Origin: Bacterioplanoides sp. SCSIO 12839
Lineage (GTDB): Bacteria > Pseudomonadota > Gammaproteobacteria > Pseudomonadales > Oceanobacteraceae
Assembly (NCBI RefSeq): GCF_024397975.1
Contig: NZ_CP073745.1
Location: 3,250,501 to 3,314,500 of the forward strand
Length of the DNA stretch: 64,000 nt
Reading direction: 5' to 3'
The notes beneath the pieces are model-generated. The model did not search any database and was not told where the DNA came from. It saw nothing but the letters and a program-made list of their open reading frames with translations. Below are positions 1 through 7,150 of this stretch, one piece after another. Both the position numbers and the translations under genes were made by a program. The stretch's first letter is position 1, and the number at the start of each line of letters is the position of its first letter.

Positions 1-50
1 CCTGCTGCCCAGGCAACAGCGGCTTTACAGGTAATGGTTTCTGCACTCAT
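1..50 (-). CDS. adhC: S-(hydroxymethyl)glutathione dehydrogenase / class III alcohol dehydrogenase (5' end only)
   Basis: Only the first 16 codons are in the window; the gene continues beyond base 1. The visible N-terminus reads MSAETITCKAAVAWAA, which matches the conserved start of class III alcohol dehydrogenases, including the early zinc-ligand-region motif ITCKAAVAW. The family oxidises S-hydroxymethylglutathione, formed from formaldehyde and glutathione, in the cytoplasm. A GGAAAA ribosome-binding site lies just upstream of the ATG at base 50. It is divergent from a LysR-type gene at 200, a common arrangement in which the regulator controls the dehydrogenase. The assignment rests on a short N-terminus. 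Confidence 0.75.
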   Translation of the reverse strand, partial: MSAETITCKAAVAWAA

Positions 51-131
51 CGTATTTTCCTTATTCGTTGTATTCTCAAGCACACAGTTCAACTCTGTAC
101 CAATAGAAACATCCTATATTAGCGACCCCAA

Positions 132-160
132 AGTGATAATAGCCAGATTTGATAATCACT
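132..160. promoter_or_regulatory. Possible LysR operator dyad between adhC and the LysR gene
   Basis: In the 149-bp divergent gap, arms AGTGATAAT (132-140) and ATAATCACT (152-160) form an inverted repeat. Eight of nine positions are complementary, around an 11-base centre. Such interrupted dyads in a divergent intergenic region are typical LysR-family binding sites. The assignment is by position and symmetry only. Confidence 0.35.
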
Positions 161-199
161 ATTACACTACGGTAATAATTAAGACGCTGGAGATGTCTG

Positions 200-1102
200 A
201 TGACACCAATTCCACAATGGGCAGGCATTGCCGAATTTGTCGCCGTGGTGGAATCCGGCAGCTTTACCGCCGCAGCCGAACGTTTGCAGATATCCACCGC
301 ACAAGTCAGCCGCCAGGTAAATGCATTAGAGCAACGGCTCGGGCTTCAGTTGCTGCATCGCACCACTCGCAAAGTCACGGTAACCGATACTGGTAAGCAC
401 TACTATCAGACCTGCCAACGGTTACTCGAAGGCTTTGAATCGGCCGAACACGAGCTGTTGGAGCAACAAACCCAGCCCAAAGGCAAACTGCGTTTAACCG
501 CTCCCATTACCTATGGCGAACGTGTATTGATGCCGTTACTCAACGACTTCCTGCTGCTGTACCCACAAATGTCGTTAGAAGTGGAGCTGTCGAATACTAA
601 ACTGGATATCACCGACGCTGGCTTTGATTTGGCGATCCGCCTCGGGCAATTACAAGACAGCCGCTTGCGAGCACGGCGACTATCCAGCCGCCAGATTTAT
701 ACATGCGCCTCACCGGCTTATATCAATCGTATGGGCCAGCCGAATACTCTGTCGGAATTAAAACACCACAATTGTTTGGTTGGCTCCGTTAGTCATTGGC
801 GCTTTACCGAACATACCGGTTCAATCACTCAGGAAAGAAACATTACTGTCTCTGGAAGTTTGCGCTGCAACAGCGGTATTTCGTTAGTGGACTCGGTATT
901 AAAAGGCATTGGTATTGCGCAATTACCGGCTGAGTACGTCAGCCATCATATTGCCGCTGGCAGACTGGTGACATTGCTCGAACACCTGCAACCTAAAGAG
1001 GAAGGTATCTGGGGCTTATACCCAGCCAGCCGCTGGTCTTCCACCAAAACCAGTTTATTGCTGGATTTCCTGACAGAGCGGCTGGAGGCTGCATCGCCAT
1101 GA
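200..1102 (+). CDS. LysR-family transcriptional regulator
   Basis: A 300-residue protein of the normal LysR length. Residues about 8-65 form the winged helix-turn-helix, with FVAVVESGSFTAAAERL followed by the recognition-helix motif AQVSRQVNALEQRLG. The rest fits a LysR substrate-binding domain (about 90-295). The ATG at 200 has GGAG seven bases upstream. It diverges from a formaldehyde/alcohol dehydrogenase gene at the left edge, so control of that gene in response to a metabolite is likely; the effector is unknown. Its sequence is closest in style to the large CrgA/DsdC-like group of gammaproteobacterial LysR proteins. Confidence 0.9.
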   Translation: MTPIPQWAGIAEFVAVVESGSFTAAAERLQISTAQVSRQVNALEQRLGLQLLHRTTRKVTVTDTGKHYYQTCQRLLEGFESAEHELLEQQTQPKGKLRLTAPITYGERVLMPLLNDFLLLYPQMSLEVELSNTKLDITDAGFDLAIRLGQLQDSRLRARRLSSRQIYTCASPAYINRMGQPNTLSELKHHNCLVGSVSHWRFTEHTGSITQERNITVSGSLRCNSGISLVDSVLKGIGIAQLPAEYVSHHIAAGRLVTLLEHLQPKEEGIWGLYPASRWSSTKTSLLLDFLTERLEAASP

Positions 1103-1152
1103 GAAGAAAATCAATATCGAATTAAGATTAAAATCTCCAACATTATAATTCC

Positions 1153-1857
1153 CTAAAAAACCGCCCAGCTCGTTTGCAGTAATATTTGCGACGGTTCTAT
1201 ACGCCCACCCGGTACAGACGCACCGGGCTGCGGGGCATAATAAAAACCTGCCTCAATATTCCAGCGGCCATGGTTAAACCCCACTCCGGCCTGATAAAAG
1301 AAGGCTTTATCCGATTCTGGTGAAGAAAAGCGATTGGCCTGTGCCTGCCAGTACCATTGGTCGTTAAATGCACGAGTGATGCCAGTGTGTAATAACAGTG
1401 CCGATGTGCTCAGGTGGTAAAAATCAGGCGCATATTCCGCCCGCAATACCACACCCGTTGGGTGCCAGAGCTGTGCACCCCATTCATGGTAATTCCAATT
1501 CTGCCCTGCGCCTAAAAACCAGCGTTGTTTAATACTGCCACCGACATAAAGGCGCCCATCCAGAATCGGATAATCCGCCGCCAGAAAGCCATTCACGTTG
1601 CGATGGCGCTGCCGCTGACCATCGGCTTGTGCTTCATTAAAATCACCGCCAACATAAGCGTAACGCGATAACTCATAACGTGAATACAGATTCAGAGAGG
1701 GGTTACCCTGGGTTTCAGTCTGACCATAATACAGGCGATTTTTCTGCCACTGAGCGCCCAGGCTTAAACGACTAAAATCCAGCTCAGTCGCTGATGACTG
1801 GCTGGATAAAAACAGGCTAATAATGACTAATAAAACGACAGGATGGCTATTCCTCAT
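1153..1857 (-). CDS. Exported outer-membrane beta-barrel-like protein of unknown function
   Basis: A 234-residue protein with a cleavable signal peptide (about residues 1-23, ending SSATE). The mature part is rich in alternating aromatic/polar strands, such as LYVGGSIKQRWFLGAG and YWQAQANRFS, and ends in aromatic WAVF, as outer-membrane barrels do. It vaguely resembles the TorF/TIGR02001 type of small barrel, but I cannot assign a family. Its start overlaps the end of the upstream protease gene by 11 bases, so it is the last cistron of the sigma/anti-sigma/protease operon. It may be a substrate or partner of that system at the surface. Function is unknown. Confidence 0.6.
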   Translation of the reverse strand: MRNSHPVVLLVIISLFLSSQSSATELDFSRLSLGAQWQKNRLYYGQTETQGNPSLNLYSRYELSRYAYVGGDFNEAQADGQRQRHRNVNGFLAADYPILDGRLYVGGSIKQRWFLGAGQNWNYHEWGAQLWHPTGVVLRAEYAPDFYHLSTSALLLHTGITRAFNDQWYWQAQANRFSSPESDKAFFYQAGVGFNHGRWNIEAGFYYAPQPGASVPGGRIEPSQILLQTSWAVF

Positions 1858-3118
1858 CGCTGTACCTTTTATGCGTTAATGTTTTGTGCGGTTGCTGCTG
1901 CGGTGGTGGTTGCTCTTGCTCAGAAAAATATTTTCCTGACCAGTGCCGTATTTTTTTGACCACCTGATTACGATTTAATTCCGGATGCAAGCTCATAACG
2001 CGCGCAGCCACGGCACTGATATGTGGCGTGGCGATGGAATGGCCGCTGATAACATCGTAGCCCTGATCCGGAGCCAGACTCAGAGCCGACATAGGCGCTC
2101 TGATAATACTGGGATGCCGTTGAGGTAACTCCGACAGCTTGGTTGAAACACCCGAAATATACAGCACCCCATCTCCGGGAGCAGGGAATCGCTGCTGTGC
2201 AGCGCGATGTTCATCATACGCTGAGATAATCAGGGTGCCCTGTTGCTGTAAATGTTGGCTTAACGCGGTAAGCACCCGATCTTCCGGGCCGGTTAAACTG
2301 AGATTCAGAATATCCGGCTGTAATTCCGCCGCTTTATCCAGTGCCAATGCCAGCGTTAATGTATTACAACGACCACCACCACCCGACACCTGCCAGCAGC
2401 CGCGCAAATGATAAAAGTCGGCCTGGTAAATCAGCCCAGTGACTAAGCCTGTAACTGCCCCGGACTGATTATTTGTTGGATCAGCAGGTTGGGCCGCCAT
2501 CAGGCCAGTGACCGCCAGTCCGTGTTTTTCCTGATGCGATGGCATATCGCTGCGCTCACCCACAAAGTCAAAATAACTCAGTTCACTGCCCTGTAATGCC
2601 GGGTGTTCACGATCCAATCCGGTATCAATCACGGCCACGCTGACATCGGCCACTTCCTGATGTGAATGATCAAAGTAACGTTTTATTTCATCGTACTGTG
2701 GGTATTTTTTGCTGCTTTGTACGCTGTACTCATTAAAGGGTTGTACCCATAAAACGTCTGGATCGTTTTCTAATTTTTCCAGCGTTGCTGCTTGCGGTGG
2801 TGCAATTAAAAAACAATGCAGTCGTAACGAGCGAATCGGCCATTGCTGAAATACCGTCAGCTGATAATGGCGCGCTATTTTTGCGGTCAGGCGTGCCAGT
2901 GCCGGATCATTCTGGTACGCCATGGTTGGCTGATACCCAGGGCCAGGAATGGCATGACGTTTTTGTTCTCCACGCGAATCTTTAATCACCACCAGCAGTG
3001 GTTTTACATCCGTCGGAATGGCCGCTTTTTCTGTGGTCGTCATGCTGCTGCAGGCACTCATCATCAGGCTCAGCCCTGCCAGCATCATGTAGGTTGTCCA
3101 ACGCCGTAACGGTTTCAT
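1847..3118 (-). CDS. S8 (subtilisin-like) serine protease, lipoprotein
   Basis: A 423-residue protein. A lipobox (LMMSAC, lipidated C23) indicates a lipoprotein facing the periplasm or surface. The catalytic triad is visible: D165 in VAVIDTG, H199 in EKHGLAVTG, and S361 in SGHSIATPH, with oxyanion N272 in LNLSL. Residues about 70-130 look like the I9-type propeptide/inhibitor found before many S8 catalytic domains (IARHYQLTVFQQWP ... NDPDVLWVQP). The C-terminus is Q/P-rich. Its start overlaps the anti-sigma stop by four bases (ATGA), implying translational coupling. It lacks the usual T of the GTS motif (GHS here). An attractive inference is that it cleaves or binds the neighbouring anti-sigma factor. 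Confidence 0.88.
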   Translation of the reverse strand: MKPLRRWTTYMMLAGLSLMMSACSSMTTTEKAAIPTDVKPLLVVIKDSRGEQKRHAIPGPGYQPTMAYQNDPALARLTAKIARHYQLTVFQQWPIRSLRLHCFLIAPPQAATLEKLENDPDVLWVQPFNEYSVQSSKKYPQYDEIKRYFDHSHQEVADVSVAVIDTGLDREHPALQGSELSYFDFVGERSDMPSHQEKHGLAVTGLMAAQPADPTNNQSGAVTGLVTGLIYQADFYHLRGCWQVSGGGGRCNTLTLALALDKAAELQPDILNLSLTGPEDRVLTALSQHLQQQGTLIISAYDEHRAAQQRFPAPGDGVLYISGVSTKLSELPQRHPSIIRAPMSALSLAPDQGYDVISGHSIATPHISAVAARVMSLHPELNRNQVVKKIRHWSGKYFSEQEQPPPQQQPHKTLTHKRYSDEE

Positions 3119-3717
3119 GGGTTAGCCTGCTGCTGACGCGCTAAATGTTTAGCCTGAATAATACGCGGGTCTGCCTGTACCTGGTCCAGCAACGTTAACG
3201 CGATTGGTGTCGCACTAACATCCACGACAGAGGTCCCCGGATAATCGCTAATCACCTGCAATTGATATTCAGCAATCAGCTGCTCCAGTACTGCCTGATT
3301 GGCCGCAATTAAACGCACGGTATCAGCCTCGTACTGTTGCGGCTGCGACAGGGTAATGTACTCCCCGCTCGAAGTCGGCGCTGAAGAAGTTGGTGCCGAA
3401 GAAATAGGCGATGTGTTGTGTAAAAAGTCCGGCAAAAAAAAAGCCATTAATAAACAGCAGGTCGTTACCAGCGGCAGTGCTGGTTTTAACCAGGTGCTGC
3501 GCTCACGTTTATCCAGCTGCTGCTCAAATCTGGCAAAATCCGGCTGCACCAAAGGTTCTGTCGATGGCACATGACCGCGCATTTTCTGCTCTTGCAGCAG
3601 CAAGGTATTTAACGTTTTGTCCTGCTGTAACTGAGCTTCAAACCAGGCCTGATCTTCAGCATTTAAGTGGCCGTTCAGATAATCACTGATCATGTCATAG
3701 GGAGATGGTGTCGGCAT
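3115..3717 (-). CDS. Membrane anti-sigma factor-like protein with propeptide-like periplasmic tail
   Basis: A 200-residue protein. Residues 1-75 are cytoplasmic and helical (DMISDYLNGHLNAEDQ is typical of anti-sigma N-termini) but lack the zinc HxxxCxxC ligands. One membrane helix spans about 77-97. A Ser/Ala/Pro/Thr linker (about 104-117) follows, then a periplasmic domain at 120-196. That domain (LIAEYQLQVISDYPGTS ... QADPRIIQAKHL) has the same pattern as the propeptide region of the adjacent S8 protease. The gene lies between the ECF sigma gene (23-base overlap) and the protease (4-base overlap). Role as anti-sigma is inferred from topology and position. Confidence 0.72.
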   Translation of the reverse strand: MPTPSPYDMISDYLNGHLNAEDQAWFEAQLQQDKTLNTLLLQEQKMRGHVPSTEPLVQPDFARFEQQLDKRERSTWLKPALPLVTTCCLLMAFFLPDFLHNTSPISSAPTSSAPTSSGEYITLSQPQQYEADTVRLIAANQAVLEQLIAEYQLQVISDYPGTSVVDVSATPIALTLLDQVQADPRIIQAKHLARQQQANP

Positions 3718-4399
3718 AATCGGAAGCCCCCTGCTGTGTGGTTAAATACTGCCCCAGTTTTTTTCTGGCATGAAATAAACGGGTTTTTACGCTGTTAACC
3801 GGACAATCGGCAATCTCGGCAATTTCAGCCACGGAATAGCCTTCAAAATAAGCCAGTTCAACAACGATACGTTGTTTATCGGGTAACGTTTTTAACGCTT
3901 TGGCCACTAAGTCTCCGGATTCCAGTTGTGATGCTTCGTTATGCGCCAGCTCTTCTTGTTGCTCTGCTGAAAAGCTGAGGAAGTCTTTTAATTTCTGATA
4001 GACCTGATGCCGTTTTAAACGTCTTAAACAGGCACGATAAGCAATCGAAAACACCCAGCTGGATACCCGTGACTGGCCGCGAAAAGAGTCGGCTTTATCC
4101 CAAACGGTCATCATGACATCGTTATACACTTCTTCTGTCAGCGACCGATCCGGCGTCATACGCTGCAAAAAAGGCAATAACCGGGTCTGATAACGTTGAT
4201 AAAACTGCTGCATCACAACACGGCTACGGGATTCAGCAATTGCCTCTAACATTTGCCGATCAATCCGGTCAGCCAGATCACGCTGCTCGCTTTCTTTAGC
4301 AGAAGCGGTTTGCTTATCAGCGGCTGCCTGGCCACCAAAGACACGTTGTGACTTGCCAGAAGTATCGTTAATAGGGTGGTTCATAATCATTGCGTTCAT
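3695..4399 (-). CDS. ECF-type RNA polymerase sigma factor
   Basis: Sigma-70 region 2 is visible (FYQRYQTRLLPFLQRMT ... EEVYNDVMMTVWDKADSF, then SRVSSWVFSIAYRACLRRLKR), as is region 4 (LKTLPDKQRIVVELAYFEGYSVAEIAEI ... NSVKTRLFHARKKL). This is the two-domain layout of extracytoplasmic-function sigma factors. The N-terminal 50 residues are variable and the start is uncertain: ATGs lie at 4399, 4390 and 4384, and a TTG at 4435 has a GGAG site. The TTG would fall inside the predicted -35 element of the gene's own promoter, so I prefer an ATG, possibly leaderless. Probably autoregulated and held inactive by the protein encoded immediately downstream. Confidence 0.88.
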   Translation of the reverse strand: MNAMIMNHPINDTSGKSQRVFGGQAAADKQTASAKESEQRDLADRIDRQMLEAIAESRSRVVMQQFYQRYQTRLLPFLQRMTPDRSLTEEVYNDVMMTVWDKADSFRGQSRVSSWVFSIAYRACLRRLKRHQVYQKLKDFLSFSAEQQEELAHNEASQLESGDLVAKALKTLPDKQRIVVELAYFEGYSVAEIAEIADCPVNSVKTRLFHARKKLGQYLTTQQGASDYADTISL

Positions 4400-4438
4400 A
4401 CCCGTAAGAGCGGGTTGGACAACAAAAGGGTTCAAATC
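4399..4438 (-). promoter_or_regulatory. Predicted ECF promoter of the sigma operon
   Basis: Read on the minus strand: GATTTGAACC, then 17 bases, then GCTCTTACGGGTA. Exactly the same 10-mer and 13-mer with the same 17-base spacing occur on the plus strand at 4497-4536. The spacers are unrelated, so the two blocks are the conserved part. TGAACC is in the style of the AAC-containing -35 boxes used by ECF sigma factors. Promoter function is inferred. Confidence 0.65.
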
Positions 4439-4496
4439 TCTCCGGCTTTTTTCTGCTGATATTTTCTATCAGAGTGATAATTTTTTTTAATCAGGC

Positions 4497-4536
4497 GATT
4501 TGAACCACACTCACCAGCACTTGGCTCTTACGGGTA
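4497..4536 (+). promoter_or_regulatory. Predicted ECF promoter of the large lipoprotein gene
   Basis: GATTTGAACC (4497-4506), 17 bases, GCTCTTACGGGTA (4524-4536): the mirror copy of the element in front of the sigma operon. It ends 26 bases before the lipoprotein ATG, leaving room for a short leader carrying the GGAG site at 4551. This implies that the sigma factor drives both its own operon and the lipoprotein gene. Confidence 0.65.
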
Positions 4537-4562
4537 CATTGACCTTAGAGCGGAGACGCATC

Positions 4563-6182
4563 ATGAATTCAGATAACAAAAAAACGCTGCTTGCAGCCAC
4601 CATTTTCTCTTCGGTGTTGTTAACAGCTTGTGGTGGTAGCAGCAGTAGCAGTAATAACAGCCCGACCAACAACAATGCTGATAACGGCAACAATACTAAT
4701 CCACCAGCCACGGCCAGCTGCCCGGCAGTTGGTAATTTGCAGCCGGTTTATAGCGCCAATAATCGCTGTGATATTGACGGCGTGTTAACCGAAGACGCAA
4801 CGCTGAGCGCAAATTATTCATGGTTTTTAAGCGGCGGATTACAGGTGGGTAGCCAGGGCGCAGATGCGACCTTAACCGTAGCACCAGGCACCCGTGTTTA
4901 TGGTGGCGACAGCGACTATCTGCTGGTGTACCCGGGCTCTTCATTACAGGCTGTTGGCAGCCGTGCTAACCCGATCTATTTTATTTCTGATGACACAGGT
5001 GTTGATGGCTACGGTGAATGGGGCGGCTTGTACCTGCGTGGTAGCGATGCCGCTCAGGGCAACAATCGTCTGAACTATGTGGTTGTGGCCGAAGGTGGTG
5101 CTGAAGTACAGCTGGATTTAAACGGCCAGCAGGTTACCTACAGCGATAACATCGTATTAAACGGCGTTGACGACAACACAGTGCTGTCGTTTGTGCAATC
5201 GCATAACTCCGCTCGTGATGCTTTCCATATTGTGAACAGTGAAGCACGACTGTCCTGGATTCTGGCAACCGGCGCTAAACGTGACGGTATCTGGTACCGC
5301 GATTACAACGGCCTGATTAAAGACCTGATGGTGATTCATAACCGTGATGCGGATGGTTCAAGCGGTCGCTCCGGTATTTATGCCAGCCGCACCGATTCCG
5401 GCACGTCTAACCCACGTATCGTTAATGCCACGCTGGTTGGCCGCGATAACAGCAGCGAATCCGCTGCCGGTGATGACAGCGCTCGTGAATTCGGTATTTT
5501 GTTTGCCGATAACTCCAATCAGGCACGCATGGGTAATATCTTAATTGCCAACTTCCGTAATGGTTGTATCGAATTAGAACCAACGGCCGATTTAAGCCAG
5601 GTTGATACCGGTGTACCAGGCCCGAACTATCTGGATGGCATTCACTGCGCCAACGAAGCCGGTCCGAATGGCACCTTTATTGTTAACCGTACTGGTGCAA
5701 CCGCACTGCCTGCTGCCAGTGTTGCCAGCAACAACAGCAATGGTAATGGCGTGGTGTATTACAACGGTGCCGCAGGTGCACTCGCCATTGCTGATACGGC
5801 GTTTGCCAGCAATGCCGGAGGTATTCAGTTTACCGGTGAGTTAGCAGACCGCAGCAACAACTTTACCGCCAGCTGGTACCTGAACAATATTCGCGGCATC
5901 AGCAATGGATTGGTTGCCAGCAGCAGCGCATTAAATGCCTTCCTGGATGGTGATACCAACCGTGACGGCAGTGTTGACGCTGATGATACCAACTCTGCCT
6001 TTATTGTTAGCGATGACGGTGTTGATGGCTTTAACCAGGATGTAGCAACTAACACCGGTGGTTATGACTTAACCCACATTGGTGCTGTACGCGGTGGTGC
6101 GGTGTCGAATCAGCAGTTTGATGGCTGGACAGTAGCCACTGATGCGGCCGATGGTTTTGTGGTAATGCAGCCACAGCCATAA
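4563..6182 (+). CDS. Large lipoprotein with a right-handed beta-helix-like body
   Basis: The ATG at 4563 is preceded by GGAG and gives 539 residues. The in-frame TTG at 4500 lies inside the promoter element and is rejected. The signal peptide ends in LLTAC (lipidated Cys), followed by GGSSSSSNN and an Asn/Ser-rich linker of about 40 residues typical of surface-tethered lipoproteins. The body has repeating short strands (TLTVAPGTRVYGG, GEWGGLYLRGS, GILFADNSNQARMGN, GGIQFTGEL) with many Asn/Gly turns, consistent with a parallel beta-helix. A DTNRDGSVDADD-like stretch near the C-terminus resembles a Ca-binding/dockerin-type loop. It is divergent from the ECF operon and is its likely target. Function is unknown; adhesion or matrix binding is possible. 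Confidence 0.75.
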   Translation: MNSDNKKTLLAATIFSSVLLTACGGSSSSSNNSPTNNNADNGNNTNPPATASCPAVGNLQPVYSANNRCDIDGVLTEDATLSANYSWFLSGGLQVGSQGADATLTVAPGTRVYGGDSDYLLVYPGSSLQAVGSRANPIYFISDDTGVDGYGEWGGLYLRGSDAAQGNNRLNYVVVAEGGAEVQLDLNGQQVTYSDNIVLNGVDDNTVLSFVQSHNSARDAFHIVNSEARLSWILATGAKRDGIWYRDYNGLIKDLMVIHNRDADGSSGRSGIYASRTDSGTSNPRIVNATLVGRDNSSESAAGDDSAREFGILFADNSNQARMGNILIANFRNGCIELEPTADLSQVDTGVPGPNYLDGIHCANEAGPNGTFIVNRTGATALPAASVASNNSNGNGVVYYNGAAGALAIADTAFASNAGGIQFTGELADRSNNFTASWYLNNIRGISNGLVASSSALNAFLDGDTNRDGSVDADDTNSAFIVSDDGVDGFNQDVATNTGGYDLTHIGAVRGGAVSNQQFDGWTVATDAADGFVVMQPQP

Positions 6183-6225
6183 AACCAGCTGCTACCATAA
6201 ACCCACGCGCCACCTTTCATTGACC

Positions 6226-6259
6226 AAAACCGTACGGCATTTATGTCGTATGGTTTTTT
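6226..6259 (+). terminator. Rho-independent terminator after the beta-helix lipoprotein
   Basis: An 11-bp stem AAAACCGTACG (6226-6236) pairs with CGTATGGTTTT (6247-6257) with one G-U pair, followed by a T run to 6259. Confidence 0.75.
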
Positions 6260-6319
6260 GACATTTAAGTTATTAGTGAATGTTTTATTGCCCGACAAAA
6301 AAATAAACAAAAGCAACCC

Positions 6320-6347
6320 TTTACGCTTAAGTAATTAGCTCTACACT
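6320..6347 (+). promoter_or_regulatory. Candidate sigma-70 promoter for the 6401 lipoprotein gene
   Basis: TTTACG (6320-6325), a 16-base spacer and TACACT (6342-6347), located about 55 bases upstream of the ATG. An AAGGA ribosome-binding site is near 6389. Both hexamers are imperfect matches to consensus. Confidence 0.4.
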
Positions 6348-6400
6348 AGAACATGAGTTCTGCCAAAAACGGCAGCGAAATTATTTTAAAGGATATTTAA

Positions 6401-7102
6401 ATGAAGTTATCCCACCTTAGATATTGTGCCCCCATCGTTTTATTATCACTGACAGCCTGCTCTGCCAAGCTGGCCAGCATTAAAGTTCCTGCGGATCTGG
6501 CGACACAAGCGCCACAAGCCTTAACCACCGATGGTGAGTTCTGGGGACTGGGTATGGATGGTACGTTTGACCTGGCTGGCTTGTACCACGGCAAATACGA
6601 TCGTGAAGCTTCAGGTTCCTCTTACTTCGGAGACTTTATCAGCAACGATGAAGGTTCGATGGCAGCTGAAGTCGTTAACAGCCAAAGCCAACAACGTTGG
6701 TTATTAAACTGTGCCGGCGAAAATACCAGTGTCAACCTGGGTGGTCTGTCATTTGGTGGCGATTCTCCTTACGAGTGTGAAGTCACCTCTGCCGATAAAA
6801 ACAAAGTCGGGAATTTTATTCTTAAGAAAAGCTCCGGCCTGATTGATTTTGGCCCAACCGGAAAAGTCTCCGGTAGCCTGACGCTGGATGGCAAACGCTT
6901 CGAAGTTGAATCGATTCATGATATGGAAGGCAGCTTTATTCCGTCTGATCAGCCATTAGGTTATTACATTAAGAAGAATGGTCAGACCGTTGCAGCAATT
7001 CAGGTTAACGGTCGTATTACGCTGCAATCGGATGGCGCCGATATGGATGCTTATGCAATTGCAACGGTTGCCAGCTCTTTAAGCGTCAGACCAGAAGAAT
7101 AA
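6401..7102 (+). CDS. Predicted lipoprotein of unknown function
   Basis: A 233-residue protein with a lipoprotein signal (LLSLTAC, lipidated C20; the next residue is Ser, so outer-membrane sorting is likely). The mature part is mostly beta, with GLYHGKYDREASGSSYFGDFI and a C-terminal strand-rich half (GKVSGSLTLDGKRFEVES, GYYIKKNGQTVAAIQVNGRITL). Two Cys (in LNCAGEN and YECEV) may form a disulfide. I recognise no family. It stands alone: its own promoter-like sequence lies upstream, and a hairpin separates it from the convergent phosphodiesterase gene. Confidence 0.7.
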   Translation: MKLSHLRYCAPIVLLSLTACSAKLASIKVPADLATQAPQALTTDGEFWGLGMDGTFDLAGLYHGKYDREASGSSYFGDFISNDEGSMAAEVVNSQSQQRWLLNCAGENTSVNLGGLSFGGDSPYECEVTSADKNKVGNFILKKSSGLIDFGPTGKVSGSLTLDGKRFEVESIHDMEGSFIPSDQPLGYYIKKNGQTVAAIQVNGRITLQSDGADMDAYAIATVASSLSVRPEE

Positions 7103-7108
7103 TCAGTA

Positions 7109-7134
7109 GCGCTCTGGAAGTTATTTCAGAGCGC
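7109..7134. terminator. Hairpin between convergent genes, possible terminator
   Basis: GCGCTCTG (7109-7116) and CAGAGCGC (7127-7134) form a perfect 8-bp stem in the short gap between convergent genes. No long T run follows on either strand, so termination is uncertain. Confidence 0.4.
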
Positions 7135-7150
7135 CCCTCAACATCAATGC

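Noticed and set aside
34-396. Open frame of 120 codons over the LysR start region
   Set aside because: It overlaps the LysR gene in another frame and the adhC promoter side; no family-like features and no ribosome-binding site.
4435-4563. Both TTG-started frames facing each other share an L-N-x(7)-A-L-T-G peptide pattern
   Set aside because: The shared residues are the translation of the mirrored DNA blocks, which fit promoter elements better; both genes have better downstream starts.
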